Origin: Chitinophagales bacterium
Lineage (GTDB): Bacteria; Bacteroidota; Bacteroidia; Chitinophagales; Chitinophagaceae
Reading direction: 5' to 3'
NCBI GenBank assembly: GCA_015654695.1
Contig: JAATGJ010000038.1
Coordinates: 1-64,000, forward strand
DNA length: 64,000 bases
In this document: piece after piece, positions 1 to 9,321 of the stretch
Position numbering within the stretch: the first letter of the stretch is position 1
Layout of the letters: each line of letters opens with the position of its first letter
Notes under the pieces: model-generated
What the model saw: only the letters and a program-made list of their open reading frames with translations
What the model was told of the DNA's origin: nothing
Databases searched by the model: none
Position numbers and translations under genes: made by a program

Positions 1-1125
1 CAGGCGAAAGTGAACAGTACTTCCAAAGAGATCGGTGGGCTGATGGCAAAAGGTCTGAAAGAAGAAGCCGAAACAAAAAAGCAGGAAGTCGCTGTATTAA
101 AATCTACCCTTCAGCCTATTTCAGAAAAATTAAGCGAGATAGAGAAAAAGTTACAGGATGAACTGGTAAAACTGCCTAATCTTCCTTCTGATAAAGTGCC
201 TGTTGGTAAAACACCTGCTGATAATATAATATTAAGAGAAGGTGGTGTAAAACCCCTATTACCTGCCGGTTCTGTCCCCCACTGGGACCTGATCAAAAAA
301 TATGACATCGTTGATTTTGAAACCGGAGCTAAAATTACCGGCAGCGGTTTTCCATTGTACAAAGGAAAAGGCGCTAAACTGCAACGGTCATTAATTCAAT
401 ACTTCTTAGACTTTAATACTAAAGCCGGCTATACAGAATATTTGCCGCCGTTTATGGTGAATGAAGCTTCTGCGTATGGAACGGGGCAGTTGCCCGATAA
501 GGAGGGACAGATGTATTATATGCCGGCTGATAATTTTTATATGATCCCTACATCTGAAGTGCCGGTCACCAATATTTACCGGGATGAAATAGTAAAGGAA
601 AATGATCTGCCCATAAAGATGACAGCTTATTCACCTTGCTTCAGAAGGGAAGCCGGAAGTTTTGGTAAGGATGTACGGGGTTTGAACCGTGTTCACCAGT
701 TTGAAAAAGTGGAGATTGTTCAGTTGGTGCATCCTGATAAAAGTTACGAAGCACATGAAGAGATGGTACTTCATATAGAAGAGCTATTGATCAGCCTGGA
801 ACTGCCCTACCGCATTCTAAACTTATGCGGCGGCGATATGAGTTTTACCTCTGCACTTACTTATGACTTTGAAGTATATAGCGCTGCGCAGGAAAGATGG
901 CTCGAAGTAAGCTCTGTTTCTAATTTTGAAACTTACCAGTCAAACAGGATGAAGATCCGTTTCAAAGATCAGGCAGGGAAAATGCAATTAGTTCATTCGC
1001 TTAATGGAAGCTCATTAGCCTTACCGAGAATTGTTGCCTGTCTTTTGGAGAATAATCAAACCACTGAGGCAATCAAACTTCCTGCTGCCCTGCACAGTTA
1101 CTTTGGAGGAACAATTATTTCCTGA
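1..1125 (+). CDS. serS: Seryl-tRNA synthetase, 5'-truncated by the window edge
   Basis: Charges tRNA-Ser with serine (class II aminoacyl-tRNA synthetase, cytoplasm). The reading frame is open to base 1. The GTG at base 10 is not the real start, because the residues around it (STSKEIGGLM) match the middle of the N-terminal coiled-coil arm, so roughly 50 residues lie outside the window. The class II motif 2 is visible as FRREAGSFGKDVRGLNRVHQ (about residues 212-231 of the visible part). Motif 3 is near the C-terminus (NGSSLALPRIVACLLENNQ). The charged, Lys/Glu-rich first 60 residues fit the tRNA-binding arm. It ends 28 bases before the next gene on the same strand. The assignment is secure; only the start is missing. 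Confidence 0.96.
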   Translation, partial: QAKVNSTSKEIGGLMAKGLKEEAETKKQEVAVLKSTLQPISEKLSEIEKKLQDELVKLPNLPSDKVPVGKTPADNIILREGGVKPLLPAGSVPHWDLIKKYDIVDFETGAKITGSGFPLYKGKGAKLQRSLIQYFLDFNTKAGYTEYLPPFMVNEASAYGTGQLPDKEGQMYYMPADNFYMIPTSEVPVTNIYRDEIVKENDLPIKMTAYSPCFRREAGSFGKDVRGLNRVHQFEKVEIVQLVHPDKSYEAHEEMVLHIEELLISLELPYRILNLCGGDMSFTSALTYDFEVYSAAQERWLEVSSVSNFETYQSNRMKIRFKDQAGKMQLVHSLNGSSLALPRIVACLLENNQTTEAIKLPAALHSYFGGTIIS

Positions 1126-1153
1126 AAATTTTACTACTTATAATTTTATTGCT

Positions 1154-1486
1154 ATGAAGCGACTTATAATTCTTCTTACTATTTGTGCTGTTATTATTAC
1201 TGCCTGTCATAAAAAAACAGTACCTATTGTTTCGGCAAGAACGGAATTTCCCGAACCGCCTAAGCCGACACAGCCGGCCATCAATACAAATACGCCTGAA
1301 TCTATGGCAGCAGGTAAAACAATATTTGAAACAAAATGTAACCGCTGCCATGATCTGCAAGATCCGGTTGCATATACTACTGAACGCTGGACTTCTATAT
1401 TAAAATCCATGATACCAAAAGCCAGGCTGACTGAAGAACAGGCGCAACAGGTAACAACCTACGTGATGGCAAATGCAAAAAAATAG
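1154..1486 (+). CDS. Small c-type cytochrome lipoprotein
   Basis: A 110-residue exported protein with one haem c site, CNRCH (about residues 59-63). The N-terminus is a lipoprotein signal peptide ending in the lipobox IITAC, so the mature protein is expected to be membrane-anchored in the envelope. Methionines after the haem site (LKSMIPKAR) could supply the axial ligand. The longer frame starting at 1031 overlaps serS, so the ATG at 1154, directly before the signal peptide, was chosen. It lies just downstream of serS and may share its transcript. The electron-transfer partner cannot be told from the sequence. Confidence 0.85.
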   Translation: MKRLIILLTICAVIITACHKKTVPIVSARTEFPEPPKPTQPAINTNTPESMAAGKTIFETKCNRCHDLQDPVAYTTERWTSILKSMIPKARLTEEQAQQVTTYVMANAKK

Positions 1487-1511
1487 CTGTTTAAAATGGT
1501 TAAACAAAAAA

Positions 1512-2081
1512 TCAGCTCATAGCTTTTATTCTCTTATTCATCACATAGAACCAGGCCGGCGGAATTAATGATAGCAGCATCATACCCGGGTAGCCTGTAG
1601 GCATTTGCGGTGAGTTATCATGATGACGCAGCACCTGGTATTTGCGACTGGCCAGGTAATGATGGTCACTATGACGGCTTAGTTCAAATAACATCAGCCG
1701 GCCAATAATATGATCGCTGTTCCAGCTATGCACAGGCTTGGCCCTCTCATATTTACCATCAGCAAGTTCTTTTCTTTGCAGACCATAGTGTTCAATGTAA
1801 TTGACAGTCTCCAGCAAAAAGATACCGATACTGGCGGCGGCCAGGTAATACAAAGTTGTGAGCCATCCGAAACCAAAAAATAGTAACGCTACAAAAGCAA
1901 CCTGTATCAAAGTGAATTGTATCATTTCATTATATAAAGAAAAAACCAGCCTGCCTTTTTTCTTTACTTCATTAGCAGCGATCTGCCAGGCACTGAAATA
2001 ACTGAAGACAATGCTGCGAAAATAAAAGCTATACACCCATTCTCCATACCGGGCACTGCCTGGGTCTTCCGGTGTAGCTAC
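1512..2081 (-). pseudogene. Alkane 1-monooxygenase-like gene, C-terminal fragment
   Basis: The second half of an AlkB-family membrane di-iron hydroxylase, in a different frame from the first half. Right at its 5' edge it encodes VATPEDPGSARYGEW, which in AlkB proteins directly follows the second histidine box. It keeps the NYIEHYGL motif and the third histidine box (RHSDHH), plus hydrophobic membrane segments. A possible GTG restart at 2036 would give 174 residues. Without the first two histidine boxes this fragment cannot form the di-iron site. See the companion fragment for the lesion. Confidence 0.8.
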
Positions 2082-2536
2082 TCTCCTTTATTATGTTCAA
2101 TAAAAAAGTGCATGTATTGAGAAGTAAGCAAAAGCATTTTAGCCATTGCCTGTTCGAATATGTTTACCCGGTGCCCAAGTTCATGACCCACATTGATCCC
2201 GAATATCCCGCACAAAAGACCCATGACCCAAATACGTCCCGCAATATCATACCAGGCCAGCTTATCATGTGACATAGCATATAAAAACTTAATGAGTAAT
2301 GTGTATTGTAAAAGAACAATCCCGTATAATAAAATATCATACACCCTGTTCTTTTTCGCCAGGTCTTCTTCCGTAACCTCCATATTTGCGGGATCTGGCT
2401 TTATCAGTAATTCAATAAAAGGAATGGCGATCCATGCAAATACCAGCGGCAACCATACCTGCCAGCCGATAACGCTGAAAGAGTGCCAGGAACCATAGTA
2501 AATTATAAGAGGAGAAGCGTATTTAAAGACACGCAT
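2078..2536 (-). pseudogene. Alkane 1-monooxygenase-like gene, N-terminal fragment
   Basis: The first half of an AlkB/fatty-acid-hydroxylase-type integral membrane enzyme, which would oxidise a terminal C-H bond using a histidine-ligated di-iron centre. It has several membrane segments, the first histidine box HELGHR and the start of the second (EHNKG). The frame then hits TAG at 2080-2078. In the family EHNxG is followed by HHxx and then VATPEDP; here only two bases separate the GGA codon from the GTA of VATPEDP. About ten bases, including the codons for the two histidines, therefore appear missing. The frame is open to 2665, but the ATG at 2536 is preferred: it follows a TACATTTG promoter word, and the longer version would read through a terminator. 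Confidence 0.78.
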
Positions 2537-2559
2537 CGCAGACAAAATTAATATTGATT

Positions 2560-2567
2560 CAAATGTA
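2560..2567 (-). promoter_or_regulatory. Bacteroidetes-type -7 promoter element for the alkB-like gene
   Basis: TACATTTG on the minus strand matches the consensus TAnnTTTG exactly, 24 bases before the preferred ATG at 2536. No clear -33 TTTG is seen at the usual distance. Confidence 0.45.
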
Positions 2568-2632
2568 GAAAATAATGGCGGTTCTTTAACCGTTTGAAAA
2601 AGATACTTACCTGCACTTAACTTTATTACAAT

Positions 2633-2656
2633 CAAAAAGGTCTGAACCTCAGACCT
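2633..2656 (-). terminator. Rho-independent terminator after the VOC gene
   Basis: Read on the minus strand, AGGTCTGA-GGT-TCAGACCT is a perfect 8-bp stem with a 3-base loop followed by TTTTTG. It lies downstream of the VOC-family gene and upstream of the alkB-like gene, separating the two. Confidence 0.8.
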
Positions 2657-2848
2657 CCTAATCAATGTCGTTGACTAACCAGCAAAAAAAACAGCACCTG
2701 AATGCAGACGATAACAAGATACTGTGCAAACAATATGAGTATACGAGTTTTATATAGTGTTAGTTTACCCTATTATCCTAATTAAGAAACGATCATGCTT
2801 TCGCAAGACTGTTTGTTAGTAGCCTGTACTGCATATGCATTTGTTGTA

Positions 2849-3247
2849 TCATTCCTGCGAGTGCAACGCAACCCTGTTACCTTCCGTATCGCTGAAAAAA
2901 GCCATGTACCCGATCTCAGGACTGATATGTGTTTTCGGCATTAAAATTTTCCCTCCCTCCAGTTCCACTTTTTCCAAAACGGTGGTCATATCCGGGTTTG
3001 CATTCAGGTAAACGAGGGTCCCCTCCATAGAAGGCTTATGATAATCACTTTGCACCAGTGCGCCGTAAACTTTACCACTGCTGCTTTCACCCGGAAACAT
3101 AGCCATCCTCATCCCCATCATTTCCATTTCATCCATGTGGAAGCTGAATAGTACCTGGTAAAAATGTTTGGCCCTGTGCATATCTGTAACGGGTATCTCA
3201 AACCAATTGAGGCTATTTGTAGTTGTGTCCATAGTATAAAATTTCAT
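2849..3247 (-). CDS. VOC (glyoxalase/bleomycin-resistance fold) family protein
   Basis: A 132-residue single-domain member of the vicinal-oxygen-chelate superfamily. It opens with NWFEIPVTDMHRAKHFYQVL, the typical beta-strand and helix of the fold, and ends with GYMAFFSDTEGNRVALHSQE, where the glutamate of EGN and neighbouring residues often contribute to metal binding. The substrate cannot be inferred. A second ATG at 3232 (MDTTTNSL) is an equally good start. It is a single-gene unit with a terminator at 2633-2656. Confidence 0.82.
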   Translation of the reverse strand: MKFYTMDTTTNSLNWFEIPVTDMHRAKHFYQVLFSFHMDEMEMMGMRMAMFPGESSSGKVYGALVQSDYHKPSMEGTLVYLNANPDMTTVLEKVELEGGKILMPKTHISPEIGYMAFFSDTEGNRVALHSQE

Positions 3248-3322
3248 ACAAGGTAGAATTAATGTCTTTATTAAAATCCGGTAGTTTTAATTTAATACAA
3301 AGTTTTTTACACAGGTTGTAAA

Positions 3323-3363
3323 CAAAAAAAATCCACCCCGGTACTGACTGGCGCCGGGATGGA
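3323..3363 (-). terminator. Second leftward terminator with no obvious gene feeding it
   Basis: On the minus strand, TCCATCCCGG and CCGGGGTGGA form a 10-bp stem with one mismatch (3354-3363 with 3332-3341), followed by an eight-T run. A stronger terminator lies just upstream at 3508-3541, so this one would end a transcript that starts between them, or catch read-through. Confidence 0.65.
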
Positions 3364-3507
3364 AAACTGCATGAGAAAATGCTGCAAATAGATTGCTAAC
3401 CCATTTTGTAATGTAGGAACGAACGATCTGATAATGATAAGAACTGGTGTAAAGATGAGTGATATATATTACAGGGAGGTTACGCTAAAATTATCTTAGT
3501 GTTAAAC

Positions 3508-3541
3508 AAAAGAACCGGCTCCTATGGAAGCCGGTTCTTTT
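3508..3541 (-). terminator. Strong bidirectional terminator of the beta-helix lipoprotein gene
   Basis: AAAAGAACCGGCT (3508-3520) pairs perfectly with AGCCGGTTCTTTT (3529-3541) around an 8-base loop. The A/T ends give a U-tract on either strand. It lies 20 bases beyond the leftward stop codon at 3562. Confidence 0.9.
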
Positions 3542-3561
3542 ATAAGGATAAATTATTAGTA

Positions 3562-5022
3562 TCAATAATTAAATTTTGTCCATCCTTTCCACCAACTGGC
3601 CTGCTCACCTGCAGGAGCAATAGCGCCGCGGAATGTTATCGTTTTATCGAAGAAGGTATCCCCGGTAAATTTAAGATCAGTAAAGCCTGCACCATTAAGA
3701 ATTTTCTGGTTACCGCTGCTGCCTGCAAAAGGTGTAGGGTCCGGTGCTCCATAATTATAGGGCTGAATCAATTTTGCATCTGATGTATTAGTAAGAATAT
3801 CATTATTATAGTATGAGTTGGTAGCCCAAGCTGTCAGTGTCGCATCAGAATTAATAGTAGCTCCGCCGGTTCCTGTAAATTTAAAAGGTGTGGCATTACC
3901 TGCCAGTGTCACATTGCGCAGGCGCAAAGTGCTGTCTTCAATATTTAAAGCGGTTGAATTTCCTAAAGAGGCATCAATTAAAATACCCTGTGGCCATCCC
4001 AGAAAGATGGAATTGAAAATTGAAATGGCTGAATTTCTCCTGATCTGCGCCCCGGCACGAAATAAACTATTTCCTGTATTATTCAATGTTGCTTTCGGAC
4101 CAATCGCTGTAACGTTACTGAATATAGCGCTGGTTTTTGGTGTGACTGTAGTTCCTGTTGAATTATTATCGCTTTCAAAAGCTTCAGAAGTTGAAATGTC
4201 TGCGATCAAAGAATCACGTATCACCAGCCCATACTGTACTTTTCCACTGTACCCGTTATCAGTATCAAAATCATCATCCTGTGTTTTATAAGCAATCAGG
4301 TATTTACAATTCACTGTTCCGCCAAACCACTCATACGCATCATCTTTTGCATAAGCAACCTGGATATGATCAATAATAGTACCCCTGCCCACTGCAGCTA
4401 ATGTAAGACTGTTTATTTCTTTATCGGGCTGAATAGCATAACCAGCCCATTCAATACGTACATACTGTAAAGTACCGGAATTATCATTATCATCAGGTGC
4501 AGCGCCGCCACCGGCAAGGCCATCTCCGTTACTGTTATTAATACCTCCTTCTACTTCGTATATTCCCGCACCACCGCCTGTACCGGTAAACGTTGTATTG
4601 ATACTTGCTTTACCACAAAGTACAATACCACCCCAGTCTCCCGATTGCGGATTAGGAGAGGCTGAAGTAAAGATAATAGGATCTGAGGCCGTCCCTGCAG
4701 CCACAATTTTTGACCCCCGGGTAATGATCAGTGCCGCTACATCGGCCCCGCCAACAGAACCCTTAATAACTGTGCCCGCTTCAATTGTCATGGTATGATT
4801 ACCTACCATATATACTCTTTCGCCAAGGATATATGTATTTTGTTTCCGCAAGATAGTATCGGCATTGATGCGACCTTTAAGAGTGATTGTTTGTCCGCTG
4901 GTACCGCCGTTACCACCGCCATTAACAACTACAACTTGTATTTCGCCATCCGTTTCAACTTTCCGGCAACTGGTAGCCGCCAGAACAACAAAGGCAGTTA
5001 AGCAAAGAATGTACTTTTTCAT
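3562..5022 (-). CDS. Beta-helix-type surface lipoprotein linked to a TonB receptor
   Basis: 486 residues with a lipoprotein signal (cleavage before Cys19 in ATSCRKV) and a glycine-rich linker (GGGNGGTSG). The body is rich in Val, Ile, Asn and Gly with repeated strand-turn units such as MTIEAGTVIKG, IIFTSAS and FSNVTAIG, which suggest a right-handed parallel beta-helix. Acidic Asp/Asn clusters (PDDNDNSG, DDDFDTDNGY) could bind metal. No catalytic motif was recognised. It starts 20 bases after the stop of the TonB receptor and is probably co-transcribed with it, so it is likely an outer-membrane-anchored accessory of that receptor. A role in phosphate or phosphoester capture is inferred from the neighbourhood only. 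Confidence 0.7.
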   Translation of the reverse strand: MKKYILCLTAFVVLAATSCRKVETDGEIQVVVVNGGGNGGTSGQTITLKGRINADTILRKQNTYILGERVYMVGNHTMTIEAGTVIKGSVGGADVAALIITRGSKIVAAGTASDPIIFTSASPNPQSGDWGGIVLCGKASINTTFTGTGGGAGIYEVEGGINNSNGDGLAGGGAAPDDNDNSGTLQYVRIEWAGYAIQPDKEINSLTLAAVGRGTIIDHIQVAYAKDDAYEWFGGTVNCKYLIAYKTQDDDFDTDNGYSGKVQYGLVIRDSLIADISTSEAFESDNNSTGTTVTPKTSAIFSNVTAIGPKATLNNTGNSLFRAGAQIRRNSAISIFNSIFLGWPQGILIDASLGNSTALNIEDSTLRLRNVTLAGNATPFKFTGTGGATINSDATLTAWATNSYYNNDILTNTSDAKLIQPYNYGAPDPTPFAGSSGNQKILNGAGFTDLKFTGDTFFDKTITFRGAIAPAGEQASWWKGWTKFNY

Positions 5023-5042
5023 TTCTATTTTTTTAAATGATT

Positions 5043-7847
5043 TTACAATGAATAATTAAACGTTATACTAAAAGTGGTGCCCAGCTTCCTGGTAAACCGG
5101 TAAGCATCCGAGTTTTTTTGAAAGGTTGTGTTATCCCCGATATTTTGATAGAAATACTGTGTTTGGTTTAGTATATCAGAAATATTCAGCCTGATCTCTG
5201 CTTTATTTTTTATAAATTTTTTGGCTAATTGCAGATCAAGTAATGCTCTCGGCGCTTCATACACATCAGGTGAAGCTGCGGCTGCAGTTTTGTCGCCAAC
5301 CAGGTATATTCTTTCACCAATCTGGTTAAATAAAATTGTACCGCTGAAACCCGTTTTTTCCAGGTCGTACAACAAACCAAGATTTAATACATAAGGAGAT
5401 TGTCCCTGGAGCGGTCTGTTCAATTCAAATCCGGCATCTTTCACCCGGCTGTAGATATAAGACACATTAGCCTGGAAGGTGAAATTCTTTAATACATCAG
5501 CGAAATCGAGTTTTTTTCTCATCTCAATTTCTGCGCCGTATGAAGTGGCGGATTCAGGATTCTCAAACCGGAAGGTACTTGACCCACCGGCGCCTTCATT
5601 CAATATCTGTTCAATAGGTTTGTCAAAATGCTTATAGAATACCCCTGCAGTGAATACTTCGCCGGCATGCGGATAGATTTCATAACGTAAATCTCCATTA
5701 ATAACTTTCGTTCTTTCTAAAGTAGGCTTGCCCTGCACAGAAGCATTCAATTCAAAATCATATAAGTTCAAATCAGACAGTTCACGAAGTTCAGGGCGGA
5801 TAACAGTTTGTGAACCCGATAAACGTAGATTGGTTTTTGAGTTAAGCTTCAACGTTGCATTCAGACCAGGAAGAAAATCAGTTACTTTAGTGTAGGTGTG
5901 ACGCAGATCCCATTTTTTTACACTCCCTACAAGCTGATCATAATTTTCAACCCTCAATCCCCACACTACCCGCAAAGATTGGGTAAACTGGTTATCTAAT
6001 TGTAAAAACCCTGCATTTAAGATGGTATTGGCCATATACCGGTATGACCTGTTAATAATAGCATCAAAAGCAAACTTCGTACTGGTTCTTGATCCATCAC
6101 CGAAATTTTCCGGGGCGAATATCTGGTTAGCGGGTAACTGTTTTAAAGCATCATTGTCTGTTGGCAGGTAATTGGCAAAAAGTACCGCATCAAAAAGACG
6201 GTCTTTTACCTGTAGCATGTAACCACCTTTCAAGCTTTGTTTTTGATTCAGCCAATTAAAATTATAAGTAAGGTCTCCACCGCCTGTATAAATGTAGTCG
6301 CTCAGGCTTTGATAAATACGGCTTCCGCTTTGTTGCGAAAGGCTATTAGAAATAACTGCCCGAAAAGGTTCCTGGGTAGTTGTTCTTGAGTAAAGAATAC
6401 GCCGCTGATCAGGAGTATAACCATCAAGAATATTGAAAGCTCCATACCATTTAAATTTGAGGGGTTGCGCCAAACTATGTTCTCCCGCTATTTGTCCGGT
6501 GAAAAAGGTATTTTGTTTAAACCGAAACTCCGTTCCCTGTAACAGCGGATCAGGTCTTCCAATATCAGTTCCATTCCGTTCCGTTACATAATTCGAGGTA
6601 TTAACATTGATAATTGATTTTACCGATATCTTATTCAGCGGGTTAAGTTGTATGGTAAGACTACCCAGCGCCCCTGCCGAAATATCCTGTGCATAACGGT
6701 CATCATCGTAGTTGGTTTCAATCGCTACCAGCTGATTGTTTACTATATCTATATTGTTTCGCCTGTTTAGTAATTTAAGATACCTGTTTGTTTTAGTGTA
6801 AATAATTCCAAAATTTCCGCCAATTGTTTTTCTAAATATTTTTGTATTAAACCCGCCGTTTGCCTGTACAGATACATTTACCGGGGCTGATGATGACTCT
6901 GTTGCCTCCCAGGCATTTCGCATTTGTTTCCCGATTGCTGTTTTTTCAGCTGGTGACAAAATACCAAATTGATACTTCGTCGTATAGCTGGGAGGCATAG
7001 CCCTGGTGCCATCATCAATACCCAGCCAATCCAGTTTACCACCCTGGTCTTTATAAAATTTCTTCCCGATGGTTTCAGAATTGAATCCTGTTCCTACCTG
7101 CAAATTAAAAAACCCCTTGGCAGGAATATCTTTTGTATTTACCTGTATCAAGCCACCGGCCCATTCACCCGGATATTCAGGAACAAATGCTTTGTTGATA
7201 ATTATATTATCAATCATCTGTGCAGGAATAAGATCAAAAGAAAATGTTTTACGGTCAGGCTCTGTACTTGTCAATAAAATTCCGTTCAGCATCGCCTGGT
7301 TATAACGGTCAGCCAGGCCTCTTACTACAATAAATCTTCCTTCCTGTATGCTGGCGCCGGGCGTACGCTTTAATACTTCACCTGTATTTCTATCAGGTGA
7401 ACGGCGTATGCTTTCTGCAGAAATAACTGAAGCAACAGTATTGGTGTTTTTTTGAAATGAAATAAGGGAAGCCGTCGTTTCCTTACGTGCGGTTGAAGCC
7501 TGTGCTTTAACTACTACTCCTTCCAAATTTTTTGTTTGAGTCTCCAGTACAATGTTCAATTCATTGACCTGGCCATTGATCACTTCTACCTCGCTGATAG
7601 TTTTACTTTGAAAACCCACAGCAGAAAATTCCAACTCATATTTTTTTCCAACGGTAAGATTCAATGAATAGCGTCCTTCAATATCTGTAGTGGCTCCGCC
7701 CGCTTAACCCGTAATTTTTACTGAAACGCCGGATACAGGTTCATTTTTTGAGTTGGTTATTTTACCAGTGAGTTTTAGTTGCGCATTTGCAAAAGAAAAA
7801 AGCCCTAAAACCAGCACAGTCATCATCATTCGCAGCCTTAAATACAT
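5043..7847 (-). pseudogene. TonB-dependent outer-membrane receptor, interrupted by an in-frame stop at codon 48
   Basis: A TonB-dependent receptor of 934 codons. From the ATG at 7847 come a signal peptide (MTVLVLGLFSFANAQ), then the start of a carboxypeptidase-regulatory-like beta-sandwich domain (KLTGKITNSKNEPVSGVSV). The frame then meets TAA at 7706-7704. The same frame continues as AGGATTDIEGRYS, which completes that domain. The plug follows (IVVRGLADRYNQAMLNGILL) and then a long beta-barrel. An internal TTG at 7664 would give an 873-residue product without signal peptide. The single stop is the only defect, so this is a recent nonsense mutation or a base-call error. It lies between the porin gene and the beta-helix lipoprotein. 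Phased repeats at 7881-7941 suggest control by phosphate. Confidence 0.82.
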
Positions 7848-7862
7848 AATGGTTATTTCCGG

Positions 7863-7870
7863 CAAAGGAA
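7863..7870 (-). promoter_or_regulatory. Probable -7 element of the TonB-receptor promoter
   Basis: TTCCTTTG on the minus strand differs from TAnnTTTG at one base. It sits 10 bases downstream of the nearest phased repeat unit (7881), the spacing expected when an activator replaces the upstream promoter element. Confidence 0.35.
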
Positions 7871-7879
7871 GGTCTGGAA

Positions 7880-7941
7880 GGTTACCGTCATGTTACCCGC
7901 AGATTAAGGAATTATGATGCCAATGTTAACGCAATGTTAAG
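7880..7941 (-). promoter_or_regulatory. Pho-box-like phased direct repeats upstream of the TonB receptor
   Basis: Units GTTACC (7881), GTTACC (7892), ATTAAG (7903), GTTAAC (7925) and GTTAAG (7936), read on the plus strand, all fall on one 11-bp register; only the 7914 position is missing. On the minus strand the last two read TTAACA-N5-TTAACA, identical to the Bacillus Pho-box layout. Adjacent genes are a phosphate porin and phosphate transport proteins. Confidence 0.6.
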
Positions 7942-7948
7942 CGCCGGT

Positions 7949-9253
7949 TTAGAAGCGGAATTGGACACGGCAGGTGAAAATATTATCCTTTATGTCGCTG
8001 GTATAGCCGGGTAATTGTGTCAGTTCATTCTTAACAATATCGTAATACAGCACCAGTTTGATATTGTCACTATGATAATAAGTATAGCCAATACCAATTG
8101 TGGAATAGCTCATCCCGGTAGAAGATAAATTAGTTCCGGGTCTGCCAATATCTTTTCCTTTAATCTTTGTATCAGGATCATACCAGTCATACTTCAGCAA
8201 TAACTGGTGTTTCTTATTAATAATATTCTGTAAAAAATAAAAGAAAGCTCCATTAAAGTCCCTGATATAAACTGGTGTACTGGGGAGTGTGCCAGGATTT
8301 GTAGTGGTGGTGGTTGACCCTGATTGCTTGCCATACCAGTATTCTCCCCTTATTTCTGTTTCACCCCATGGATGATGGAGTTTTAGCTGTACATCAGCGC
8401 CATAGTATTTACGCGGCGCAATTTTGCCGATATTGGATAAAGAAGAATCAACAACGTAAATATTATCTCCATTCACAGCAGTGCCATTTTTATAAATATA
8501 CTTTGTCTCTTGCCGCCATCCTCCCTGTAAAAGAGAGAGCCCGCCGCTGATTTCCACCTTATTAAGCCTTACAGGTTTGATGATAATCCTGCTGATAAAA
8601 TCTTTACGGCTGTCAAAGTCTGTTGTACCCGACAGACCCGGTCCGTTAAATACTCCTGCATCAATTTTTAACCACTTCCATTTGCTTTTTCTCTCTTGTC
8701 TCTCGAAAGTTAACATGACACCAAGATCACGTTCAACAGGCATCAGGATCTGCGACATTCTTCCTCTTTCCGGGCTTTCTCTAAAACCGGAAGAAAGGTT
8801 TACTTCATACCCAAAAGGCCTGGCGAAAAGACCTGTGGTGAGTGCGAAATTGTTGTGCTTCGTCTCATAAAGCCGCAGGAACATATCCCTTGTATTGACA
8901 CCGCGTTCAGTAGCATCAAACTGGAAAGTGAATAATGCTTTAGGAAACTTATCTTTCGTCATGAGAAAGTAATCCAGCTTAACCCTTGCCCTGCGGAGCA
9001 GAAAACGGCTTTTTGAAAATTGTGAAAAATCACCTCCATTATATGATTTTGAACCCTCTGTTTGCGCCAACTGAAACTGTGGTTGTATATATCCTGACAT
9101 GTGGATGTTATCAAGACGTTTTAGTAAAGGCCTTAGTGTGTCTTTAATAAATAAGGAGGAATCCAGGTCGGAAAGATATCGTTGTGAAAACCCTGTTGTA
9201 TAGAAAACTAAAGCAAAACCGAGGAAAACCCACCGTCTTAATGTGCCGTTCAT
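7949..9253 (-). CDS. Phosphate-selective porin O/P family protein
   Basis: A 434-residue outer-membrane beta-barrel porin of the OprO/OprP family, predicted to let phosphate or polyphosphate pass. It has a signal peptide (LGFALVFYTTGFSQ) and a short helical lead-in. The family hallmark stretch is visible (FLLRRARVKLDYFLMTKD, about residues 84-101), followed by alternating strand and turn segments. The last residues (FTCRVQFRF) end in an aromatic, as expected for barrel insertion. It is transcribed away from the DUF47/PiT pair across a shared intergenic region with phased repeats, and stands 101 bases ahead of the TonB receptor gene, which has its own repeat set. Confidence 0.88.
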   Translation of the reverse strand: MNGTLRRWVFLGFALVFYTTGFSQRYLSDLDSSLFIKDTLRPLLKRLDNIHMSGYIQPQFQLAQTEGSKSYNGGDFSQFSKSRFLLRRARVKLDYFLMTKDKFPKALFTFQFDATERGVNTRDMFLRLYETKHNNFALTTGLFARPFGYEVNLSSGFRESPERGRMSQILMPVERDLGVMLTFERQERKSKWKWLKIDAGVFNGPGLSGTTDFDSRKDFISRIIIKPVRLNKVEISGGLSLLQGGWRQETKYIYKNGTAVNGDNIYVVDSSLSNIGKIAPRKYYGADVQLKLHHPWGETEIRGEYWYGKQSGSTTTTTNPGTLPSTPVYIRDFNGAFFYFLQNIINKKHQLLLKYDWYDPDTKIKGKDIGRPGTNLSSTGMSYSTIGIGYTYYHSDNIKLVLYYDIVKNELTQLPGYTSDIKDNIFTCRVQFRF

Positions 9254-9321
9254 AATTTAATAATATTAAAATAACCCTGCTTTGAAGGGCTGCAAGGTAA
9301 AATAGTGTTATAATAAACCTA

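Larger units (their letters stand above)
3248..3561. other. Gene-free interval with two terminator hairpins
   Basis: 314 bases between the VOC gene and the beta-helix lipoprotein gene, both leftward. Two hairpins are present (3323-3363 and 3508-3541). No open frame of convincing composition is seen between them. The leftmost part is the VOC promoter region, with TTTG at about 3299-3302 on the minus strand but no exact -7 word. Confidence 0.6.

Noticed and set aside
2078-2090. Programmed ribosomal frameshift in the alkB-like gene
   Set aside because: No slippery heptamer is present, and the bases for the two conserved histidines are missing, so shifting frame would not restore a working protein.
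3818-4291. Plus-strand open frame of 157 codons
   Set aside because: It is antisense to the beta-helix lipoprotein gene and shows no recognisable protein features.
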